In this document: piece after piece, positions 1-9,135 of the stretch
How positions within the stretch are numbered: the stretch's first letter is position 1
Layout: each line of letters begins with the position of its first letter
From: an uncultured Cetobacterium sp.
Lineage (GTDB): Bacteria > Fusobacteriota > Fusobacteriia > Fusobacteriales > Fusobacteriaceae
DNA: 40,250 nt
Reading direction: 5' to 3'
Assembly (NCBI GenBank): GCA_949293295.1
Contig: CASFCG010000022.1
Location: forward strand, 1 to 40,250
Program-made: the position numbers and the translations under genes
Notes under the pieces: generated by a model
What the model was told of the DNA's origin: nothing
Database searches by the model: none
Seen by the model: the letters and a program-made list of their open reading frames with translations, nothing else

Positions 1-1
1 T

Positions 2-1339
2 AATAGAGTAGAGGTGGTAACAGATTATAATAAAATAGGGTTTGAGAATGATTATCTATTCATAGATAAATTAAAATATTGTGATAAAGACAGAACTTAC
101 TTGATAGAAGCATATTATAATGATGTGAAGCTTGGAGAGCTAAATCTTACGATTTCAAAGGACATTGCACTTGATATAGGAAATACCACAGTTAAAATGG
201 ATGCTAGGATAAAAACTAACTCTGTGGGAAATTGGATATTAGCTAATAAAGATGTTGGATATCAACCAACAGGTAATAATGCGAAAAACTATGATAAATT
301 GATTAGAATGGAAGATAAGTTTATAAATTTGAATAATATAAGAATAGCAGCTCTGTTATCAATAGAGGGAAGACCATATCGGGAAGTAACTTTTACAAAT
401 TCAATTTTAGGACAGAAGTATAGAAGGTTTTTAGTTGGAAGTAATATTTGGGAAGGGGAAGCAGCGGCTCCATATGATTTTAATTTACAAGATATAGCAT
501 CTCATACTGTTGTTTCAATATCAAATGGGACAAATCCTCAATATCTGGAAAACAAATTTACACTTTTGGGAGATGATGAAAGAGCCTATAAAGGAAATTT
601 TATAGAGGAGTTTGTCGGGGAAGAAGCTACAGTTTCAGAGGCTTTGATTGATTTTTCAAAAAGTAATGCTACTAGTGCTACTTGGGCTCCAAATTCAACT
701 GGAGATTCAAATATAAGTGATATTAAAATGAACTTTACTTCAGGAGGAAAAGTATTTGATACGAGAAGTGCCATTAATTTGGGAGCTGGTTCAAGTGCTG
801 ATAAACTTGTTGTAAAAGATACTACAGGTTCACAACTCAAAAGTGTTGGTTTAACTAATGGAAAATTAAGAGCTGTACTTGATACGGGAGAGATATTTGA
901 AATTGATAATGATGGAAATCTAACAGTTCAGAGAAGAGAAGAACCAGCAGAAGAGAGTTTTATATTAGAAACTTACTATCAAGATATTTTATTGGGGAAA
1001 ATGACATTAACTCTGAAAAGAAAAGTTTCATTAAAAATAGAGGGCGATGATACCTTTGATTTCGGAAAGATACAGAGGAATAAAAATTACAAACTAAATG
1101 GAAAATTTACAATAAAGAATGAAAATAATGTAAACATAATAAAGATTGATATTCCAAAGAGTGCAAAGATGCTTCATGAAACAGAAACTTCAAATGAGAT
1201 ACCACTTACAATAAATAGTACAACACACAAGGTTGGAACTGATGTAGAGGCAACAATTGATTTAGAAGCAAGAACAGCACAAAATCAACTTCCAGGAAAA
1301 TATAAGGGTGATATCATGATTACTGTAACCATAGATTAA
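2..1339 (+). CDS. Surface or pilin-like protein, 5' end outside the window
   Basis: The frame is open from base 2. A GTG at 14 could be read as a start, but the reading continues upstream without a stop and there is no signal peptide, so I read this as the C-terminal part (about 445 residues) of a larger exported protein. It contains an internal duplication: a segment with YYNDVKLGELNLTISK (about residues 30-50 counted from the GTG) recurs as YYQDILLGKMTLTLKR (about 320-338). Each is followed by a strand-rich stretch. The last 100 residues are beta-rich and end in PGKYKGDIMITVTID, the kind of terminal strand seen in Ig-like or pilin-type subunits (DUF4402-like folds). A middle Gly/Ser/Thr-rich stretch reads like repeat-rich adhesin sequence. 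It lies 20 bases before a chaperone-like gene, suggesting surface-fibre assembly. I cannot assign a named family; the surface role is an inference. Confidence 0.55.
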   Translation, partial: NRVEVVTDYNKIGFENDYLFIDKLKYCDKDRTYLIEAYYNDVKLGELNLTISKDIALDIGNTTVKMDARIKTNSVGNWILANKDVGYQPTGNNAKNYDKLIRMEDKFINLNNIRIAALLSIEGRPYREVTFTNSILGQKYRRFLVGSNIWEGEAAAPYDFNLQDIASHTVVSISNGTNPQYLENKFTLLGDDERAYKGNFIEEFVGEEATVSEALIDFSKSNATSATWAPNSTGDSNISDIKMNFTSGGKVFDTRSAINLGAGSSADKLVVKDTTGSQLKSVGLTNGKLRAVLDTGEIFEIDNDGNLTVQRREEPAEESFILETYYQDILLGKMTLTLKRKVSLKIEGDDTFDFGKIQRNKNYKLNGKFTIKNENNVNIIKIDIPKSAKMLHETETSNEIPLTINSTTHKVGTDVEATIDLEARTAQNQLPGKYKGDIMITVTID

Positions 1340-1359
1340 GATAAATTAGAGGTAAAATT

Positions 1360-1728
1360 ATGAAATGTATATTGATATTCCTACTAACTTTTTCTCTAGT
1401 TTCTGCTTTAGAGTTAAGTGAAAAAGATTTTAATGAGAGAGTAAAATTAAAAACTAGTAAAACAAAAGTGTATACTTTGACCAATAATTCAAAGTTATTA
1501 AAAGAGTATTATTTATCAACAGCAGAAAAAAATATTATTATATCTCCTAAAAGATTCATATTAAAACCTTTTGAAAAAGGAAAATTTAAAATAACAGTAA
1601 CAGCTGAGAAAAAAGGAAAAAAAGAGTATTACTTAGAGATAAGTGAGATGATAAAAAGAAAACCAAAAGAAAATAGTGTCAATCTGAATAAACTATTCAG
1701 GATAAAACAAAGTTATATAGGAGAATAA
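1360..1728 (+). CDS. Small secreted protein with PapD-like chaperone N-terminal domain
   Basis: 122 residues. An N-terminal signal peptide (K2 then a hydrophobic run ending LVSA, cleavage near residue 16) exports it. The mature part is one beta-rich domain. The segment ISPKRFILKPFEKGKFKITV (about 61-80) matches the late strands of the N-terminal Ig domain of pilus chaperones, where a Pro-containing turn precedes an alternating hydrophobic edge strand. Full PapD-type chaperones have two domains and about 230 residues, so this is half length, and it ends in a basic tail with the segment NKLFRIKQSYIGE. It sits 20 bases downstream of the surface protein and ends the transcript at a strong hairpin. 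A diverged paralogue of its C-terminus is encoded at the right edge of the window on the other strand. The function as subunit chaperone or accessory pilus protein is inferred from fold and context only. Confidence 0.5.
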   Translation: MKCILIFLLTFSLVSALELSEKDFNERVKLKTSKTKVYTLTNNSKLLKEYYLSTAEKNIIISPKRFILKPFEKGKFKITVTAEKKGKKEYYLEISEMIKRKPKENSVNLNKLFRIKQSYIGE

Positions 1729-1748
1729 TTATTTTATTAAAGATAAAA

Positions 1749-1787
1749 AATAATCGCAGGGCTTTTCACTCTGCGATTATTTTTTTC
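1749..1787. terminator. Bidirectional rho-independent terminator
   Basis: An 11-bp perfect stem (1749-1759 with 1771-1781), an 11-base loop, a T run on the plus side and an A run on the other side. It separates the converging chaperone-like gene and yjjW. Confidence 0.9.
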
Positions 1788-1797
1788 AAAAGAAGTT

Positions 1798-2643
1798 TTA
1801 TATTATAACTAATTCTCTAACACCATATTTTAATGCTAAATTTTTGAGTTTATTCATATATTCAGTGGGTGGAGTCGAAAGTTGATTTTGATATAACTCT
1901 CTAACACCATATTTTCTATATTTAATAAGCTTATATCTGATATTACTACCAGATATTATTTTTGAAACATTTTTTACAATCTCCTCATTATTTAGTAATT
2001 CTGGAACAACAACTGTCCTTACCTCAAATAGTTTCCCTAAATTTTTTAAAAAATGTAAATTTTCTACGACGCTCTTATTAGTAAAATTAGTTAAAAAGAT
2101 ATGTTCATCATCATTCCAAGCTTTAATATCTAACATAAAACTATCTGTAATCTCAATAAAATCCTTTAGTTTTTTATCTTGAAAATCTAATCCTCCATTA
2201 GTATCTACAAAACAGGTCAAATGTGGATAAACCTTTTTTACCTCTCTAAAAAGTTCTGTCAAAAAATCATATCTCAAACTACTTTCTCCACCACTAACCG
2301 TTATCCCTTTTATAAAATACTTAACTTTATCTATCTCATTAATTAAGTAGTCTACAGTTATCTCTTTAACTTTTGGTGAAGCACTATAAGGACAAATCTT
2401 TATACATCTATCACATTCAACACACTTTTTTTCGTACCAAGAAATAGATTTCTCACTACTAAATAAAGCACCTGTAGGACAGACCTTTAAGCAACTACCA
2501 CAGTTATTACAAATATTTATAGTCTCTGGATTATGACAATATCTACAGTTAAAATTACAACCTTGAAAAAATATAGCCATTCTATTACCTGGACCATCAA
2601 CGTTTGAAAACCTAATGATTTTATTTAAAATTGCCTTATTCAT
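1798..2643 (-). CDS. yjjW: YjjW-type glycyl radical enzyme activase
   Basis: 281 residues, a radical SAM enzyme that would generate the glycyl radical on the adjacent YjjI by reductive cleavage of S-adenosylmethionine. The radical SAM cluster motif CNFNCRYC (CxxxCxxC) lies near residues 29-36. It is followed by an inserted two-cluster ferredoxin domain with two CxxCxxCxxxCP-like motifs (CNNCGSCLKVCP and CVECDRCIKICP, about 45-85), typical of activases of the PflA/YjjW type. A GG(E)SS motif (TVSGGESSL) for SAM binding follows. The start overlaps the end of yjjI by 8 bases, so the two are translated as a coupled pair. YjjW is the assigned partner of YjjI in Enterobacteria. The physiological reaction of the pair is not established to my knowledge. 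Confidence 0.88.
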   Translation of the reverse strand: MNKAILNKIIRFSNVDGPGNRMAIFFQGCNFNCRYCHNPETINICNNCGSCLKVCPTGALFSSEKSISWYEKKCVECDRCIKICPYSASPKVKEITVDYLINEIDKVKYFIKGITVSGGESSLRYDFLTELFREVKKVYPHLTCFVDTNGGLDFQDKKLKDFIEITDSFMLDIKAWNDDEHIFLTNFTNKSVVENLHFLKNLGKLFEVRTVVVPELLNNEEIVKNVSKIISGSNIRYKLIKYRKYGVRELYQNQLSTPPTEYMNKLKNLALKYGVRELVII

Positions 2644-4123
2644 TTCTTAATTTTCTTTCTAGAGCTTTTGCATTATCTCTAGCCCCTTTACCTAATATTG
2701 TTGTATCTCTTAAAACAAGTTCTCCAGCATCTAATTTAGCCATTTCAGATTTTTTCACAAGATATCCTGTAACTCTAACAACATCGCAATTCGCACCATA
2801 TAAAGAGTAAAATCTAAGATTATGTTTGAATGCTCCTTTTATTATATCCAAAATAGCATCAGGATTTGATTTATAAGTCTCATCAAATACAAATATATCT
2901 CCTATTCCACTTGGAAAATATTTATGATATGGAGCTGAAGCTACTATATGTTCAAACATCTCAGGCTCCTCTCCAACTGGAATTCTGCAACCAGGACTTT
3001 CATTTACATCAGTTTCTATCCCTACTTGTGAGTGTAATAGATGTTCGTTATTAAAAAAGCTACCTGCATAAGCACTCTTATGAGTTTTAACTATATCTTC
3101 TAATTTTTGGATTATTTCAATTCCTAGTTTATTAGCTCTCTCAGAGTAGCCAAAACGCTCATCTTTTTTTTCAGCTTTTAAAAGATTATTTACGCACTCT
3201 GCTAGTCCAACAACCCCAAATAATCCTGTAAATTTTTCTTTCTCTATTAATCCCTCTTTTACTAAAAAATTACTTTCATAAAATCCACTTTCTTCTATTA
3301 TGAACCTAGAACGCTCATCTATGTAATTTAACATCTCTTTAGCAACATCTGGTAAAACCCTTTTTAAAAAATCTTCTTCCGAAGTCGCAAGCTCTGACAA
3401 TCTTCCTAATCTAACCCTTACTAAAGTATTAGCTCCTCCACCTACTTTTAATCCATTGTAACAACTAACAATCCCATATTCCCCTTTAAAATCCTCTCTA
3501 AACATCTTATCATTAGCAAAACTCGGCTTCGCTGTAAGAAGAGCGGTTTTGATTGCTTCTATTGAGATTTTATCTGTTGTTTCATCAGAATATTTCAAAG
3601 TCAAATTTGGCGTAGGTAGTTCTAATTCTGCCATAACTTTTAAAATTATTCTTCCTGCTTTAGTATCTTTTGGACCTATATTTGCATGACAAAATGAATC
3701 AGTTATAGTTGAATCTATATGTTTTAAAAATATTTTTATAGCTCTATACGCTTCCTCTTCATCTTTTATATATGGTTCTAGTAGATAATCTATATTCCCT
3801 AAATAAACTGGCATTGTTGTTATTGACGGAACGTGCTTATAAAGTATTAAAAGATTATTAATGGCTTCCCAGATATCAGAAGCAACTTCAAGATTTAGAA
3901 ATTTGCTTCCTTGTTTCATAAATAACTCGTAGTCTGGGACGATATATCGCGGTCTATAGGGAGCATTTCCTTCAAAAAGGTCGCAAATAATCCCCTCTTT
4001 CATATACTCTTTTAGTTTTTCACTTTTCGTTAAAACATCAACACTATTTTCTGCACATCTTGCTAATGAAACGACCTTTTGTTCAAAAGTCAATTTTTGA
4101 GTTTTTATAGTTTCTAAAACCAT
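2636..4123 (-). CDS. yjjI: YjjI-family glycyl radical enzyme
   Basis: 495 residues, slightly shorter than the E. coli YjjI family (about 516). The N-terminal segment GIICDLFEGNAPYRPRYIVP and the later HVPSITTMPVYLGN are close to the YjjI family (DUF3029). The glycyl radical site is RVTGY, with the radical glycine at about residue 453, 42 residues from the C-terminus. A candidate thiyl cysteine lies in GIVSCYNGLKVGG. Unlike PFL or the diol dehydratases it is only about 500 residues long. It is first in a two-gene minus-strand operon with its activase; a GGAGG ribosome site stands seven bases before the ATG and a TATAAT-like -10 lies at 4150-4155. The protein would work only under anaerobic conditions because glycyl radicals are destroyed by oxygen. 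Its substrate is unknown. Confidence 0.88.
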   Translation of the reverse strand: MVLETIKTQKLTFEQKVVSLARCAENSVDVLTKSEKLKEYMKEGIICDLFEGNAPYRPRYIVPDYELFMKQGSKFLNLEVASDIWEAINNLLILYKHVPSITTMPVYLGNIDYLLEPYIKDEEEAYRAIKIFLKHIDSTITDSFCHANIGPKDTKAGRIILKVMAELELPTPNLTLKYSDETTDKISIEAIKTALLTAKPSFANDKMFREDFKGEYGIVSCYNGLKVGGGANTLVRVRLGRLSELATSEEDFLKRVLPDVAKEMLNYIDERSRFIIEESGFYESNFLVKEGLIEKEKFTGLFGVVGLAECVNNLLKAEKKDERFGYSERANKLGIEIIQKLEDIVKTHKSAYAGSFFNNEHLLHSQVGIETDVNESPGCRIPVGEEPEMFEHIVASAPYHKYFPSGIGDIFVFDETYKSNPDAILDIIKGAFKHNLRFYSLYGANCDVVRVTGYLVKKSEMAKLDAGELVLRDTTILGKGARDNAKALERKLRNE

Positions 4124-4196
4124 ATCTATACCTCCTTACTTTTTACTTTATTATACACTATTTTTGTAAATAATAAAAGGGAGGCAACTCAAAAAA

Positions 4197-4889
4197 TTAA
4201 AATAACTTCAATATCAATGGAGCTATTAAAATTGTTATTATTCCAGCTATAACAATTGATAAAGCACTCATAGCTCCCTCAACCTCTCCCATTTCCATCG
4301 CTTTCGTTGTTCCAACAGCATGGCTTGAAACTCCAATTCCTAACCCTTTGGCGATAGCATGTTCTATTTTTAAAAGTTTCATTATTGTAGATGCAAAAAG
4401 ATTTCCAGTAATTCCTGTAACCACTATAGCAAATACCGTTATTGGTGGGTTTCCTCCTATAATTTTACTAAGTTCTATTCCAATTGGTGTTGTAATTGAC
4501 TTTGGAATAAAAGACAACAATACCAATTCTTGTATATTTAATAATCTTCCTAAAATTATCACAGAACTTATCGCGGTTATAGACCCCACAACTGCTCCAA
4601 TTATTATAATAGGAAAATATTTTTTTAAACTTTCCACCTCTTTATATAATGGAATGGCTAGACAAACAGTAGCAGGATTAATGAAAAAACCTATTATATC
4701 CCCACCTTTTGAATAATAATTTAAAGGGATATCAAATAATTTCATTATTAGCATTATAATTAAAATTGAAATTAACATTGGATTAAATATTGGTAAACGA
4801 TATTTTTTGAATATTGCCTCACCTATTTTTAAACTTAATATTGTTATTATCATTCCAAAAAAAATATTATTAAAAAAAATCTCTTTCAT
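4197..4889 (-). CDS. lrgB: LrgB/CidB-family membrane protein
   Basis: 230 residues, the usual LrgB length, almost entirely hydrophobic with several membrane helices. The segment PKSITTPIGIELSKIIGG and the later GIGVSSHAVGTTKAMEMGE are hallmarks of the family. LrgB works with LrgA; the pair was described as antiholin-like modulators of murein hydrolase activity in staphylococci, and related proteins in other organisms act in export of pyruvate or glycolate. Its start codon overlaps the stop of lrgA by one base, and the ribosome site GGAG lies inside the lrgA end, so translation is coupled. Which role applies here cannot be told from sequence. Confidence 0.9.
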   Translation of the reverse strand: MKEIFFNNIFFGMIITILSLKIGEAIFKKYRLPIFNPMLISILIIMLIMKLFDIPLNYYSKGGDIIGFFINPATVCLAIPLYKEVESLKKYFPIIIIGAVVGSITAISSVIILGRLLNIQELVLLSFIPKSITTPIGIELSKIIGGNPPITVFAIVVTGITGNLFASTIMKLLKIEHAIAKGLGIGVSSHAVGTTKAMEMGEVEGAMSALSIVIAGIITILIAPLILKLF

Positions 4890-5230
4890 TATTTTCTCCT
4901 TTTAATTAAAAAATCGACAGTCAGTGAGGTAACGGACATAGTTATCAACGTCGTTACAATTAATAAAAATAAAAGTTTAAAAAAATCTGATTTTAAAATT
5001 GGAATTACCTCTAATAGTTTTATACTTGGAGGAATAAAAGTGATTATCATATTTGCAATTAAAAACTCTCCTACTTCCTTTATACTTTTCAATCTAATAA
5101 TCTTAAAATTTAATAATATAAAGAATAAAATCAATCCATTTACTGTTCCTGGAGTAGGAAGATTAAAAAATTCTGTCAAAAGAGTTCCTATATAATTAAG
5201 AAATAAAATAATAAGAAATTGATATAACAT
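4889..5230 (-). CDS. lrgA: LrgA/CidA-family holin-like protein
   Basis: 113 residues, four predicted membrane helices. The segment FFNLPTPGTVNGLILFFILL matches the conserved P-G-(T/S)-(V/I)-x-G-(L/M) region after the first helix of the CidA/LrgA family. It ends with a basic tail (FLIKRRK) likely in the cytoplasm. It is the first gene of the lrgAB pair, with a GGAGG site at 5236-5240 before the ATG. It stands only about 50 bases after lysS, behind the lysS terminator. No separate promoter is obvious in that short gap, so some readthrough from lysS is possible. Confidence 0.85.
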   Translation of the reverse strand: MLYQFLIILFLNYIGTLLTEFFNLPTPGTVNGLILFFILLNFKIIRLKSIKEVGEFLIANMIITFIPPSIKLLEVIPILKSDFFKLLFLLIVTTLITMSVTSLTVDFLIKRRK

Positions 5231-5247
5231 AAAAAACCTCCTTAAGT

Positions 5248-5275
5248 TTTAAAAAGAGTGTTCAACGAACACCCT
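5248..5275 (-). terminator. Terminator after lysS
   Basis: On the minus strand an 8-bp stem (5267-5274 with 5256-5263), a three-base loop and a run of T (5251-5255). It ends the mutL-to-lysS transcript and lies before lrgA. Confidence 0.85.
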
Positions 5276-5279
5276 TTAA

Positions 5280-6758
<1,479 letters not shown>

Positions 6759-6782
6759 CTAAACATTACTCCTTTTCTTGAT

Positions 6783-8261
6783 TTATATTTTTAATAAATA
6801 TATACTACTTTTTCTTCCCCAAATACTTTTAGCATCAATCTCCTTAGCTTTATTTAAATATTCTCTAGCTTTATCCTTATTCTCTATAAAGTTATAAGAT
6901 ACACCTTGATAATAGTAAATTTCTGCCATATTTTCAGAAGTTAGATTTACTTTCTCAAAATTTTTAATTGCCAATTCATAATTTTTTAAATAAAAATAAG
7001 TTAAGCCCCTGTAGTAATTCACAGTCGAATTTTCAAAATTTTCTTGGTCTACTTTATTTAAAAAGATGATAGCTTCATTATAGCTTCTTCTTTTATAAGC
7101 CTCTATTCCTCTTTTTAAATCCGTTTCAGGAGTTGATGAGATCTCATTCTCCGTTTTAGTCATATTTTCTTCACTTCTATTATTTAAATTTAAGCTTTCC
7201 ACATTTCTTTCAACCTCTTTAGACTGCTCCTCCGTTACATAGGATTTTGCTCCCACTAAGTCTCCATTTTTTAGAGCGATTTCTTCTAAATATTTACCTA
7301 ACTTCTGGTCTTTTGTGTCCTGATAAACCTTATTTAAAAAACTAATCTCACTCGGTCTTAGAGAATCTAATTCCATTGCATATTTTACTATAGTATCATT
7401 TAATTTAGAATTTTTTCTATCATAGTCCAGATAATAATCATTTATACTAAAAAATCTAGAACTATTATTCATTTTTTCAATTCCTAATAATTTTACTTTT
7501 TCTTCTTCATTTAGCACATAATTATCTCTTAGATATTTAACTTTTTCATAGAAACGACCCTGACCTAACTTGGAACTGTTTAAAGATAATACCATAAATA
7601 ATACATCTTTTTGTTTTTTACTTGTTGGAAAATAATACAAATAAAGTTGTGAACTTTTATCTAAGAGTTCAATATTCTTTGCATTAAAACTATCTAAAAT
7701 AATGCTATATAACTCTTTCTCCTCAATTAAATGTTTTGCTATATTTTTTATCTTTATTGTAGCGACAGATTCTAAATCATTTAATAACTCAATTCTATAT
7801 TCTCCTTGAAAAGAACTGCTAAAAGTCAGGCTTCCTCCATTCAACTCCAATAAAAAATCATCCTTTACAGGAGCCGATAAAACTCTAAAATTATTTGCTG
7901 AAATATCCTTTATTATCAATGTTTCAGTCATGTATACCTCGAAAGGTGTTTTTTTATTATTTAATTTTTTCTCTCTAATAACATCTAAAGCCTTTTCTTG
8001 TTTTAACAAGTCAGAAAGATAAATTACTCCTGAATCACTCAAATAAAAACGTTCCTGTTCCAGCTTTTCTGTCTCTTCTTCTATTTCATTCACATCATCC
8101 TCTTTAGAAACTTCTGTTATCTTCGATTCTGAATCAGCAGTAGTAGAACTTTCTGTTTGTCTTTTATTAAAAGATGCCAAATATTCCTTATAAGTTTCTT
8201 GTAAAGAAGTACAGTTTGCCAAAAGTAAACTCATCACTGAAATAATAAGTATTTTTTTCAT
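6783..8261 (-). CDS. Lipoprotein with C-terminal TPR repeats
   Basis: About 492 residues from the start chosen here. The open frame continues upstream to 8288, but the ATG at 8261 begins a proper signal peptide (MKKILIISVMSLLLANC), has a GGGGGA ribosome site about 12 bases upstream and removes the overlap with the preceding gene. The lipobox is L-A-N-C, with an unusual Asn at -1. A Ser/Thr/Glu-rich linker follows (about residues 25-75), then a region without recognisable homology. About the last 110 residues hold two to three tetratricopeptide repeats (AYKRRSYNEAIIFLNKV, YYRGLTYFYLKNYELAIKNF, YYYQGVSYNFIENKDKAREYL). It is probably attached to the outer or inner membrane facing the periplasm, as a scaffold. 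The position between a DUF1934 gene and lysS gives no functional clue. Confidence 0.7.
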   Translation of the reverse strand: MKKILIISVMSLLLANCTSLQETYKEYLASFNKRQTESSTTADSESKITEVSKEDDVNEIEEETEKLEQERFYLSDSGVIYLSDLLKQEKALDVIREKKLNNKKTPFEVYMTETLIIKDISANNFRVLSAPVKDDFLLELNGGSLTFSSSFQGEYRIELLNDLESVATIKIKNIAKHLIEEKELYSIILDSFNAKNIELLDKSSQLYLYYFPTSKKQKDVLFMVLSLNSSKLGQGRFYEKVKYLRDNYVLNEEEKVKLLGIEKMNNSSRFFSINDYYLDYDRKNSKLNDTIVKYAMELDSLRPSEISFLNKVYQDTKDQKLGKYLEEIALKNGDLVGAKSYVTEEQSKEVERNVESLNLNNRSEENMTKTENEISSTPETDLKRGIEAYKRRSYNEAIIFLNKVDQENFENSTVNYYRGLTYFYLKNYELAIKNFEKVNLTSENMAEIYYYQGVSYNFIENKDKAREYLNKAKEIDAKSIWGRKSSIYLLKI

Positions 8262-8268
8262 AATAACA

Positions 8269-8643
8269 TTATATCCCCCTTTTCTCAAAAATTCTGACTT
8301 TTAATCTATTCAACACTATTTCCTTATCATAAAGAGTGTAAGAAAATTCTACAGCTTCTTCACTATATTTATAACTCTCACACTCTATTAAAAATCTTTT
8401 ATTCAAATAAGGATTCTTATATAAAAAATCTGTTTTCTCTCCCAGCTTTATAATAAGATGTGAAACTATTTCTCCGTTGCGGCTTATCTCTGTTTGTAGT
8501 GGAGAAGATTTTATAAATCCTTCCTCTTTATCCTTTTTATAAAAATAAACTCTTTCATCTTTATTCACTATCTTATTAGCTTTTATATGCTCTCTAATAA
8601 TCTCTCCAAACTGGTCTCTTGTTTCAATTAAAATATCAACCAT
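8269..8643 (-). CDS. DUF1934 (YwiB-like) beta-barrel protein
   Basis: 124 residues, cytoplasmic, no signal peptide. The pattern of alternating strands with TEISRNGEIVSHLIIKLGEK in the middle and a final EFSYTLYDKEIVLNRLKVRIFE fits the DUF1934/YwiB family of small lipocalin-like beta-barrels found mainly in Firmicutes. These proteins have no established function; some are encoded near argS or rRNA modification genes. Here it lies 24 bases after rlmH in the mutL-lysS series. Family assignment is by pattern only. Confidence 0.6.
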   Translation of the reverse strand: MVDILIETRDQFGEIIREHIKANKIVNKDERVYFYKKDKEEGFIKSSPLQTEISRNGEIVSHLIIKLGEKTDFLYKNPYLNKRFLIECESYKYSEEAVEFSYTLYDKEIVLNRLKVRIFEKRGI

Positions 8644-8667
8644 TTAAAATCCTTTCTAAAATACACT

Positions 8668-9135
8668 CTATTTGTGATATTTTGTATTTTTTAATATACT
8701 AAACCATCTATAAATCTGTTCTATCATTATTAAACGCATCAACTGATGTGGAAAAGTCATTTTTGAAAAACTTAACCTAAAATCAACTTTATTTTTCAAC
8801 TCTTCGGAAACTCCATAAGAACCACCGATAATGAAATTTATTGTACTATTCCCTCTCAATAAAATCTCTTCAATAGTTGATGCCATCTCTTCAGAAGATA
8901 ACATCTTCCCTTTTATATCCAAAAGAATATTATATCCCTTATTTCTTTCCAGATTATCCATAATTAAATTACTCTCTCTGACTATCGAAAGTTCTCTATT
9001 AAAATCATTTCCTTCCTCTTTTAACTCTAAAACTTTAAGCCTACAGAATGGTTTTAAACGTTTTGTAAACTCCAAAATTCCATCCGTTATGTATTTTTCT
9101 TTTATTCTCCCAATTACCACTAAATTTATATTCAC
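8668..9135 (-). CDS. rlmH: 23S rRNA pseudouridine-1915 N3-methyltransferase
   Basis: 155 residues, full length for RlmH (E. coli 155). This SPOUT methyltransferase methylates pseudouridine 1915 in helix 69 of 23S rRNA on assembled 70S ribosomes. The C-terminal trefoil knot motifs are present: FIIGGSYGVSEE (SAM-binding loop) and the end LRLIMIEQIYRWFSILKNTKYHK, which corresponds to the family's conserved EQiYRa...g.pYHr tail. The start overlaps the end of mutL by four bases (ATGA), showing translational coupling. Confidence 0.95.
   Translation of the reverse strand: MNINLVVIGRIKEKYITDGILEFTKRLKPFCRLKVLELKEEGNDFNRELSIVRESNLIMDNLERNKGYNILLDIKGKMLSSEEMASTIEEILLRGNSTINFIIGGSYGVSEELKNKVDFRLSFSKMTFPHQLMRLIMIEQIYRWFSILKNTKYHK

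Noticed and set aside
14-16. GTG as the start of the first gene
   Set aside because: The frame stays open to the window edge and the protein lacks a signal peptide, so the true start is probably outside.
6759-6782. T-box or other leader before lysS
   Set aside because: The gap is only 24 bases, too short for any known leader; lysS is an internal gene of the operon.
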